NCBI GenBank assembly: GCA_946965045.2
Contig: OX337241.1
Location: 2,599,744 to 2,663,743 of the forward strand
Reading direction: 5' to 3'
Length of the DNA: 64,000 nucleotides
DNA from: Epithemia pelagica
Lineage: Eukaryota > Bacillariophyta > Bacillariophyceae > Surirellales > Surirellaceae
Of this stretch, positions 57,371 through 64,000 are shown piece after piece. A program made the translations under genes and the position numbers. The notes under the pieces are model-generated. The model ran no database searches, had not been told where the DNA came from, and saw only the letters and a list, made by a program, of their open reading frames with translations. The stretch's first letter is position 1, and the number at the start of each line of letters is the position of its first letter.

Positions 57371-58813
57371 ATGTATGGACGACAAATCTGGATATCCATG
57401 GCTGCCTTTGTTTGGCATCGATCTTCGTGTGGAGGGCTCTCCTTCCGGGCGACAAGGGTATCCGCATTATTCAGGCAACTGTCTAGTAGCTCAGCTGCGT
57501 CGCAGGCTTCACGAGAGTCGAGCAAACTATCGACCCGCATCGCACTGCATGATGCCATCGAAAACACTCGGCCGCCTTGGAGTTCCTCGGATTTTTACCA
57601 GACAATCGTGCCCACCCATCATCTGTTGGGCAAGGAGGACCAACAGGTGCTGAGCACGCTGGAAAAGATCTGTGGCATTCCTCGGGTGTGCTTGGAAATG
57701 CAAATCAGCAATATCCATTCTCGCCATCTGGAAGAGTGGCGGCCATACAGTCGAGGTGCAGATCTCTTCATCAGTGGCCTCGGTTCTTTCGACATCGAGG
57801 GAACCTACCGCAACTGGGTAGCAAGCCGGGAACTGGATTTTTGGGTTACGATGTTTGACTTCTACACGTATGATGTAGATTTGATAAAAATTTGTCTAGC
57901 GATTTATGGGGATGGATCACGCGGGAAGAAAAAGGATCGTATTCGTCGCCTCTTGGCGCACGAGTCATTCGATGCACCGGCTCGACTTTTGAAAATAGCC
58001 AGAAAATCAGTGCTACGAAAACAACGTGTTATTTCCCAAGATCTAGAACGTGGTTATGATTGCATCGATATTATTCGCCGCGACATCAATCGAGGAATCT
58101 GTGCTGGAACAACTGGTGAAAGTCCGTATTGGTTTCCTCTCCCAAGCTCGCTGCAAAGGCAAGCATATTTCCCCACCGCCAATACCAACGAGTGGCGTAT
58201 CATTGAGATCATCCTGCAGCAACCAAAGGAGGACCCTCGGCGTCAGCACCTCATCAAGTACTACACCGAATGGATAAAAAACCTTGGTTCCGTCGATGAG
58301 CTGCTAAGAGCGTACAACCCAAACTACAACGACGCTTGGCCAGAACATTGGGAGAGTATGAATGTCCCCCAGCTGGTTAACTACATTCGAGATCGGGTTA
58401 TTCAGGTGCAGCTGAACCAGAAAGGTTTAGTCACGTATGATCATTTGCGTGAGCTGTCTGACTCGGACAAGTGCAGGGTTCTGCGAACATCCCGTGCAAT
58501 CGTAGACGTAGCGAAGGCTCTGAAGAATTGCGCTGCAATGTACGCGGACAATGTCAATTCCGGGAAGTGCCTCCTTGTGGCGTACTACGAGGAGTCTGAC
58601 ACCAGCAAACCCTACGCGTTGGGTATGTACACTTTTGGCCATTCTGTGTTAGATGGCAACATTCCCTCTGGAGAATGGACGCAGATTTACTTGTCGTGCA
58701 ACCAGAAGGCTCCCAAAAAGGTACACGATGAATATGACCGCTATACGCCAACCATTCGTTCGTGGCTTGCTGCATATTCCAAAAAAGTCAAAGAAGAGCG
58801 TAAGCAAAAGTAA
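57371..58813 (+). CDS. Protein of unknown function, 480 residues
   Basis: ATG 57371 to TAA. The open frame extends 23 codons further upstream, but only into the tandem-repeated leader. The first 55 residues are basic, Ser-rich and low in acidic residues (WHRSSCGGLSFRATRVSALF), which would fit a mitochondrial presequence, though this is only a compositional guess. The rest looks like one globular, helix-rich domain. Notable segments are YSRGADLFISGLGSFDIEG, RELDFWVTMFDFYTYDVDLI, a Lys/Arg-rich stretch GKKKDRIRRLL, NEWRIIEIILQQPKEDPRRQ and a Cys in KALKNCAAMYADN. The end is basic. No metal-binding or catalytic signature is recognised. The single exon is uninterrupted, so it is probably a working gene. 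Confidence 0.55.
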   Translation: MYGRQIWISMAAFVWHRSSCGGLSFRATRVSALFRQLSSSSAASQASRESSKLSTRIALHDAIENTRPPWSSSDFYQTIVPTHHLLGKEDQQVLSTLEKICGIPRVCLEMQISNIHSRHLEEWRPYSRGADLFISGLGSFDIEGTYRNWVASRELDFWVTMFDFYTYDVDLIKICLAIYGDGSRGKKKDRIRRLLAHESFDAPARLLKIARKSVLRKQRVISQDLERGYDCIDIIRRDINRGICAGTTGESPYWFPLPSSLQRQAYFPTANTNEWRIIEIILQQPKEDPRRQHLIKYYTEWIKNLGSVDELLRAYNPNYNDAWPEHWESMNVPQLVNYIRDRVIQVQLNQKGLVTYDHLRELSDSDKCRVLRTSRAIVDVAKALKNCAAMYADNVNSGKCLLVAYYEESDTSKPYALGMYTFGHSVLDGNIPSGEWTQIYLSCNQKAPKKVHDEYDRYTPTIRSWLAAYSKKVKEERKQK

Positions 58814-58929
58814 ACAGACGGTTCCATCGAGACTGCGTTGAAGAGCAAACGATTTTGTTTTGATATTCAGAGACAGTCCGCTTCTAGAGCTGTAAACTGC
58901 TGACATGCTCCAACTTGCAAAAGAATACT

Positions 58930-59165
58930 TGTTGATGCTCGACTTCCTTGGCTACTCTTGACTGGACCTCTAATGACCTACTCGCTTGCTGGATTTGGCT
59001 GTCAAGTCTATATTATTATAAGTACTATTACAGGATTTTCTTCTTCTCTTGTTGTATACACAAATAGTAATTTCAAAAACAGGCAACGCGAGCAAAAACA
59101 CACCCTTCTCGTTTCACCATGGCTTGTTGGGCGGCCAAGGCCGAACCCAATTCTTCCGATTTTCG
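58930..59165 (+). repeat. Segmental duplication, copy 1 (partner 63760-64000)
   Basis: The stretch around GATGCTCGACTTCCTTG, GGCTGT(C/A)A..., the TTGTTGTATACAC segment and CTCGTTTCACC recurs at the right edge of the window, about 4.8 kb away, with indels. The second copy is cut by the window end. Confidence 0.75.
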
Positions 59166-59439
59166 TTTGGACGACGACGACGACGAGTTCCAGGCATTGG
59201 CCAATTCTGGATTGGATTGCAACAATTGTTGTTATACCAACAATCAAGCCTTGTCCCTGCCATATCGTGGTTGTGCGGCGGTCATGGCCAATCGGTTTCA
59301 CGGATCCGCCTCTCCACTTCTCGAGCCAAGCGAGCGCCTCCACATTTGGGCACAACGTGCCCAGACATTCACAAAGAAGATCCCGAACGGCGCCAGTCAC
59401 AGAAACATACTTGTGCGCCACCAGAATGGCCGGCCGTAG
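59119..59439 (+). CDS. Small duplicated ORF of unknown function
   Basis: 106 residues starting MACWAAKAEPNSSDF. The second half (ANRFHGSASPLLEPSE, ILVRHQNGRP) is repeated in altered form at about 60400-60545. The first 14 codons recur at 63959-64000, where the ATG has become TTG. The minus strand is also open through the same DNA (59008-59523, containing VAHKYVSVTGAVRDLL), and that reading is likewise conserved in the 60.4-kb copy. Which strand is coding, if either, is undecided. Confidence 0.3.
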   Translation: MACWAAKAEPNSSDFRLDDDDDEFQALANSGLDCNNCCYTNNQALSLPYRGCAAVMANRFHGSASPLLEPSERLHIWAQRAQTFTKKIPNGASHRNILVRHQNGRP

Positions 59440-60575
59440 TATCTGGCCGTTGATTCCCCACTCAGGAGTCGTCGTCCAGTGAGCCCACTCATTCCACCAC
59501 AAAATCCAACAAGGCTTGCGCAAGACATTTTGCGAGGCCCGATTGCGTGCCTCTCGAATTCTTTGTTTTCATATGGTGCCTTGATAACATTCCTCGTATC
59601 GTTCTTCCATGGAGTGCACTGCGTGTAAAGGGAATGTGTTCGCCATAAGAGAGAGGCATGTGATTCCAAACTAGATTGCAACTGAGCCTTGGAGTATCCG
59701 ATAGAAGTTGTGGCACTGCTCCCGGTATTTGATGAATGGAATCCGTGGAGCGTCTTGTTGCGACCTTTGGACGGCCCGTGGTCAAAGATGATGACGAGAA
59801 ACCAGAACTATGATACCATGGGTTGAGCCTGAGCGTTGGTCCGTCCCGTTGCTTTCGTTCGTCGTCCTCCGATTCATTTGAGGGAGCACCACGCAAAACC
59901 GCATCCTCCTGAGATGGTTCTCGCTTTCGGTTGCAAATCTCCAAAAACAACATCAGCAAAATTGGGATATGGAACAATATGCTCAGGGTCTGCTTCCAAT
60001 ATTTTTCCTTCCTTTGAAGACTACAATGACGTTGGGCCACGCCATCTTTACCTCTCAAGTCTCAATGCCGACAAGCCCGCACTGGAATGGTGTCGTCACA
60101 AATCGACCAATTGCATGGCACTGGGCGACGTCCAATTGGTCGCTGAAGCCGTGTTGTTGTGGTGTGGTTCGACCATCCCCAACTCCTCCGCGAAAATTGA
60201 TGGCGATTGGCACTGCTCGTATTGCTTCAACGCAGCGGCACCACCACCACCACCACCGCAATCCGGGTGCCTTTTCGGAGACACAGTCAATCTTGGTGGA
60301 CGCTTGCATGGGTCCCACACCAACAAGATTTCATATAGGTAGAGTGTGTGTTGCGGATCGACAAACTCTGGATTGGAACCATGATGTTTGATGTATGTGA
60401 GACGAATCGGTTTCACGGATTCGCATCTCCGCTAACCAAGCCAACCGAGAGCGCCTCCCTAGCTATTTGGGTACAACGTGCCCACACATACACAAGGAAG
60501 ATCCCACGATTGGCGCCAAACACACTTGTGCGCCACCGGTCGTAGTTTTTCCGGGCGTTGTCGAATTTATGAATC
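59440..60575. other. Partly duplicated interval, no confident gene
   Basis: Long frames are open on both strands (plus 59836-60342; minus 59489-60058 and 60096-60416), none with a recognised motif. Minus-strand peptides around 59500-59620 look coding but change frame and meet a stop. The segment 60400-60546 is a diverged copy of 59285-59440. A (CCA)n run lies at 60238-60258. Likely a decayed gene duplicate. Confidence 0.35.
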
Positions 60576-60680
60576 GTGATCGTGAATGCCTAATACCTCT
60601 AGTAGTAGATGCTATTTGAGTACACAACGAATCACTATCCACAAGTACTCGCGCTAGGGCGTAGTATCGCTTAGCCTTCG
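60576..60680 (+). repeat. 105-bp promoter-proximal repeat, copy 1
   Basis: GTGATCGTGAATGCC...CGCTTAGCCTTCG, about 98% identical to 61786-61890. It ends 120 bp before the ATG of the next gene. Each copy precedes a plus-strand gene, so it may carry promoter function or mark a tandem duplication. Confidence 0.85.
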
Positions 60681-60800
60681 ACAAGATCTCGTAAAAACAC
60701 CGACGAGGACGCCACGAAAGGGTCCGGATGTCGTATCGAAAGCATAGTCTTTCTTTCTACAGCTTTGAATGAAGACCTCAACTCGTTCACTCTAGCAGCA

Positions 60801-61724
60801 ATGAGCAGCGAAAAGACGACAAACGAAGAAGAGAAGAAACACGAGGAACTGGGGGGATTTGAGAGCAAGGGTGAGGACGAGGACAAAGACGAAGACAAAG
60901 ACGAGACCGACGACGAGGTGACATTATTGACGCCGCAACTAGCGTCGATTTTCGGTGACCACAGCTTTGGCACGGAGGATTCTTTGCACCAGTTCATGGA
61001 CGAGAAAGGCATTGGTGACTTGCGCATTGTGTTGGTTGACGGAAAGCCACGTTTGGTGATGCCAACAGATCAGCACAACTCTTTTACATCAAAACACGTG
61101 TTTAAGTTCGCCGTCCTTCACGGGAAATGGGGGTATGTTAGTGGCACACACAATGTGCATCTTTCGACAAATTCTCGTCGTGAACCAGATGTAAGCTTCT
61201 TTGGCTACGTTCGTTGCATGCGGGACAAAAATGGAGTCTTGGAGCTAAAAGATAAAGGGGCCGTCCCGGATGTTATAATTCAGTTTAGCTGGAAGAATAA
61301 AAGAGGATACGAAGAGGAAGCCATGGACGATATGATGAATTTATCTCTCGAAAACGAAAGAGGCACTCTGTCCCGTGACCGCCCTAGAGTTGGTTATCTG
61401 ATCAAAGTCCGCTTCTCGAAAAAGCGACCCCTCCCCGGGTCTATTAAAGGGACCAACACTCAAGATTTGGAAGGGTTGGACATTTTTCGGCTGCCGCATG
61501 GAACGACTGTCAATGATGCCATGAACGGGAACAATGGAGCCAGTAAATGGGCCTACTTCCCATCCACTGGACTAGATGACGAGATTCATATCCGTCCACA
61601 AGACCTTGGAATTACGGGATTCTGGTCCGTGTTTTGGGGTGGTTACCGGGTCAAAGTGTCCGAGATCTTTGACGAAATGAATAGCTTCCATAAAGCTCGT
61701 CAGAGCCAAGGGCTTGCGACTTGA
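60801..61724 (+). CDS. PD-(D/E)XK-fold protein, Uma2-like
   Basis: Uma2-like domains belong to the restriction-endonuclease-like superfamily. ATG 60801 (307 residues) is the first ATG in the frame. Residues 1-45 are acidic and disordered. The core starts at about 60. REPDVSFFGY (Asp130) and VPDVIIQFSWKNKRGYEEEA (Asp157, Gln161, Lys165) match the Uma2 pattern RxPDvxf ... Pxlvi-E-v. The usual Glu is Gln here, so nuclease activity is doubtful. The C-terminal part ends near FWSVFWGGYRVKVSEIF. These domains are mostly bacterial; in a diatom the source could be transfer or an expanded family. A shared 105-bp repeat lies upstream. Fold confidence is moderate, function unknown. Confidence 0.45.
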   Translation: MSSEKTTNEEEKKHEELGGFESKGEDEDKDEDKDETDDEVTLLTPQLASIFGDHSFGTEDSLHQFMDEKGIGDLRIVLVDGKPRLVMPTDQHNSFTSKHVFKFAVLHGKWGYVSGTHNVHLSTNSRREPDVSFFGYVRCMRDKNGVLELKDKGAVPDVIIQFSWKNKRGYEEEAMDDMMNLSLENERGTLSRDRPRVGYLIKVRFSKKRPLPGSIKGTNTQDLEGLDIFRLPHGTTVNDAMNGNNGASKWAYFPSTGLDDEIHIRPQDLGITGFWSVFWGGYRVKVSEIFDEMNSFHKARQSQGLAT

Positions 61725-61785
61725 TTTGGGAGTCGCATACATAGTACACATGTGAATTTGACTTTTTTGGGAGGTCAAGTAGTAA

Positions 61786-61890
61786 GTGATCGTGAATGCC
61801 TAATACCTCTAGTAGTAGATGCTATTTGAGTACACAACGAATCACAATCCACAAGTACTCGTGCTAGGGCGTAGTATCGCTTAGCCTTCG
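61786..61890 (+). repeat. 105-bp promoter-proximal repeat, copy 2
   Basis: Near-identical to 60576-60680. It lies 62 bp after the stop codon of the Uma2-like gene and 318 bp before the ATG of the protease-like gene. AAACAATCGGTAC occurs twice in tandem near 62075-62103. Confidence 0.85.
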
Positions 61891-62207
61891 CCAACGCACA
61901 CGCCTCCTCCCTCCTCCTCCGCTTCCGCGCTGTTGGTGGGAAAAGCTTCATCATGCACACACTCGAAGCCGCACACTCGAAGCTTGAAGCGTTGGAAAAC
62001 AAAACCCGCACAACCAGACACAAATCGTGGTACCACAACAAACGAACCTGACATTTGCAGATACATACATACAAACAAACAATCGGTACAAACAATCGGT
62101 ACCATTGACAACGTGCAGGATTTGGACAAGGCCGGCAGGAGTCAGTAAAGTTTCCGAACAAGAGTCTTTTCGAAGCTCGAAGTGGTTTTTGTCATTCACA
62201 TTGAAAA

Positions 62208-63560
62208 ATGGACAACAAAGAGAATGACAAGACCAACGTACCCATGACAACTGAAGAGGCCTCATCCCCTGCCATCGCTTCCTCGCAGTCAGACATGGAG
62301 ACTGTCTTGCAGCAATTACAACAAATTATAGCCACCGAGGTCTCCAAAATTCAAAAGGAAATGGCCACCAAAGAAGACATTGACAAGATCCGAGAAGAAA
62401 TGGCCACCAAAGAAGAGATTGCCGAAATTCGAGAGGAAATGGCCACCAAAGAAGAGATTGCCAAAATTCGAGAGGAAATGGCCACGAAAAAAGATGTGAC
62501 CACCATCACCGATAAACTGGACCGCCTTTTGGTGGCCACTCCTGCTGCTGCCATCCCGGAGGGCAATTTTGTTCTATCCCCGCCCCGAGAGGACTTTGCC
62601 GCGCCTGTGATACAGGGGGGTCGGTGGACCTTTTCGCTGGTGAAGCACCGCTCGAGTGAAGACAACGACTATAGGTACTTCGTAGTGAGCTGTGCCCATT
62701 GCGCACTGCGGCAATGGTTTTACGAAGGTGAAGCCGACGAGACTACCGATTCTGTGTATCTTACAGTGCCGAACAAAATTATGAATGTTGCTCAACGAGT
62801 GGGCTTTGTGTTTACGGAGGATAGCAAACTGCGAGACTTTGTGGCAATCGAAGTCAACCTGAAGGGTGACAATCCAACGGGGGTAAAGAAGGAAGATGCT
62901 CTCGAGTGGCCCAACAACAACCAAGCGACTGTCGAGCTCGGTCGTCCAAATTCGTCCGCAGGACATTCGCACAGTGCACCCGTTCGGGGGCAAAACGTTG
63001 TCTATGGTAATGATGGGAACTTTCATTTTGTTGCCGATTCAAGAGAGAAAGGTAACAGCGGGGCCATCATGTTTTTGGAAAACAGAACATTGGTGGGAAA
63101 TAATCAAGTGCATGTCCTTGGACTATTCAAGGGGACCAAAGACATTGGAAGAAAGGGAGAATATGAAGAAAGAGGGGCCATTCTTCCATTTCCCAATTTC
63201 GATAATGTTCAGTTTGGGGAATTGCAAGGGAAAGCGGATCTGCCCAGGCAGCTGAATTCTAGGTCAGTAACGACCGACAAAGAAGACACCCGCCTTTTCA
63301 TAAGGCCCGAGAACGATAAAGACGGCTACTACTACTTGAGTACCGATCCGCGAAACCCAATCCCACTTCGCCAAGCGACGTTCCCGTCAATAACCTGGAA
63401 CCGAACAATGGTTGCTTCTGCTCACCAGGGTCGCGGCTCTCACGGCACGAGTGCCTATGGTGGTGACGATGATGGTGCCTATGGTGGTGACGATGATGGT
63501 GCCTATGGTGGTGACGATGATGGTGACGATGGCGGTTGTTGGAGGGTGTTTTCTGGGTGA
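62208..63560 (+). CDS. Trypsin-like serine protease with coiled-coil stem
   Basis: 450 residues, ATG to TGA. Residues about 45-100 are four to five tandem 13-residue heptad-like repeats (MATKEEIAEIREE), a coiled coil likely to oligomerise the protein. The catalytic part follows. SCAHCALRQW (His164 in the TAAHC-like motif), RDFVAIEV (Asp210) and KGNSGAIMF (Ser284 in the GDSGG-like motif) are in the order and rough spacing of the chymotrypsin triad (His-Asp 46 residues; Asp-Ser 74). VHVLGLFKGT fits the strand after the serine. No signal peptide is seen, so it is probably intracellular. The tail has three YGGDDDGA repeats and ends CWRVFSG. The assignment rests on motifs alone; GNSGA instead of GDSGG is a notable deviation. 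Confidence 0.5.
   Translation: MDNKENDKTNVPMTTEEASSPAIASSQSDMETVLQQLQQIIATEVSKIQKEMATKEDIDKIREEMATKEEIAEIREEMATKEEIAKIREEMATKKDVTTITDKLDRLLVATPAAAIPEGNFVLSPPREDFAAPVIQGGRWTFSLVKHRSSEDNDYRYFVVSCAHCALRQWFYEGEADETTDSVYLTVPNKIMNVAQRVGFVFTEDSKLRDFVAIEVNLKGDNPTGVKKEDALEWPNNNQATVELGRPNSSAGHSHSAPVRGQNVVYGNDGNFHFVADSREKGNSGAIMFLENRTLVGNNQVHVLGLFKGTKDIGRKGEYEERGAILPFPNFDNVQFGELQGKADLPRQLNSRSVTTDKEDTRLFIRPENDKDGYYYLSTDPRNPIPLRQATFPSITWNRTMVASAHQGRGSHGTSAYGGDDDGAYGGDDDGAYGGDDDGDDGGCWRVFSG
63453..63530 (+). repeat. 24-bp tandem repeat coding YGGDDDGA
   Basis: Three units of 24 bp at 63453, 63477 and 63501 inside the protease-like gene. The period keeps the frame. Confidence 0.9.
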
Positions 63561-63759
63561 GTTTTTGTTGTTCGTGGGACGACGGGGAGAGACTGGGGTC
63601 TACTCATGGTAGAATGTAGGTTTATGTACGTAGCCTGCTTAGATGGACAGGGATAGCCCTCTTAATTACTACCTAGGTAGGTAGAGTGCCCACTTCAGTG
63701 TACCATTTTTGTGGATGCTCGAAGTGCCCACTGCGGACCTGCTTCAGTTCACAATACTT

Positions 63760-64000
63760 GTAGATGCTCGACTTCCTTGACTACTACTCCTATCGACTTG
63801 AACTCGAATGGGCCACTCGCTGGTTGGTTTTTGGCTGTAACGTCTATAACTATAAGTAGTACAGGATTCTCTTGTTGTATACACTGTTTGTAGTTTCCAA
63901 AAAAGACACACACATGACAATCCTCAGGAATGTGGAGTATCATCCTTCTCGTTTCACCTTGGCTTGTTGGGCAGCCAAGGCCGAACCCAATTCTTCCAAT
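63760..64000 (+). repeat. Segmental duplication, copy 2, cut by the window end
   Basis: Matches 58930-59165. The small ORF's ATG is TTG here (63959), so this copy of the plus-strand ORF has lost its start unless TTG is used. Confidence 0.75.

Noticed and set aside
1-64000. CRISPR arrays, bacterial operons, riboswitches or replication origins
   Set aside because: The regular repeats found have no spacers, the genes have introns and eukaryotic domains, and no such structure is visible.

Overview
The window looks like nuclear DNA of a diatom, probably a pennate. This rests on several things seen here. There are two Copia elements of the diatom type, one with the protease signature DRGANGG. There is an HMG-box protein of the expanded diatom/stramenopile family, and a Q/H-rich multi-exon gene. 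Spliceosomal introns are short (about 70-180 nt, GT-AG). Many low-complexity runs (CAA, ACC, GGT) sit inside or beside genes. Species cannot be named from sequence alone, and all family names below are recognised by eye, not by search.

Layout. (1) 0.1-2.6 kb: an unresolved minus-strand fragment, then a Kelch-repeat protein with a one-base break. (2) 2.99-10.93 kb: a complete-looking DNA transposon with CACTA-like ends, subterminal GCGCGTG motifs, a decayed Plavaka/CACTA-like transposase on the minus strand, and a divergent spliced accessory gene on the plus strand. (3) 11.2-14.9 kb: about 3.7 kb of C+A-rich DNA without a recognisable gene. (4) 14.94-23.26 kb: a young Copia retrotransposon on the minus strand with near-identical 783-bp LTRs, a GTGGG target duplication, an extra ORF before gag, and a pol that lacks the YVDD catalytic box of reverse transcriptase. 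(5) 23.3-28.7 kb: a mobile-element graveyard with a hAT dimerisation-domain fossil, a Penelope-like element with GIY-YIG endonuclease, and a hAT-type MITE with intact ends. (6) 29-35.2 kb: a broken HMG-box gene, an MDM2/IAP-style RING protein and a diatom-type protein of unknown function. (7) 35.4-55.2 kb: two same-strand paralogues of a large multidomain membrane protein. Each has an N-terminal membrane region with HExxH, a class-II glutamine amidotransferase, two SIS regions, EF-hands and a C-terminal helical region. A young Copia element with 167-bp LTRs and a class-3 lipase gene lie between them. (8) 55.2-64 kb: a duplication-rich tract with a 480-aa unknown protein, a PD-(D/E)XK (Uma2-like) protein, a trypsin-like protease with a coiled-coil stem, and duplicated small ORFs and promoters.

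Host genes here are few. Most of the DNA is mobile or duplicated, and many reading frames carry single-base frameshifts or in-frame stops. Some one-base breaks could be assembly errors. The five in-frame TAA codons followed by continued homology cannot be explained as indels. The most unusual item is the paired HExxH / glutamine amidotransferase / SIS / EF-hand protein. Its catalytic cysteine lies about 180-240 residues from the N-terminus and would need proteolytic exposure.
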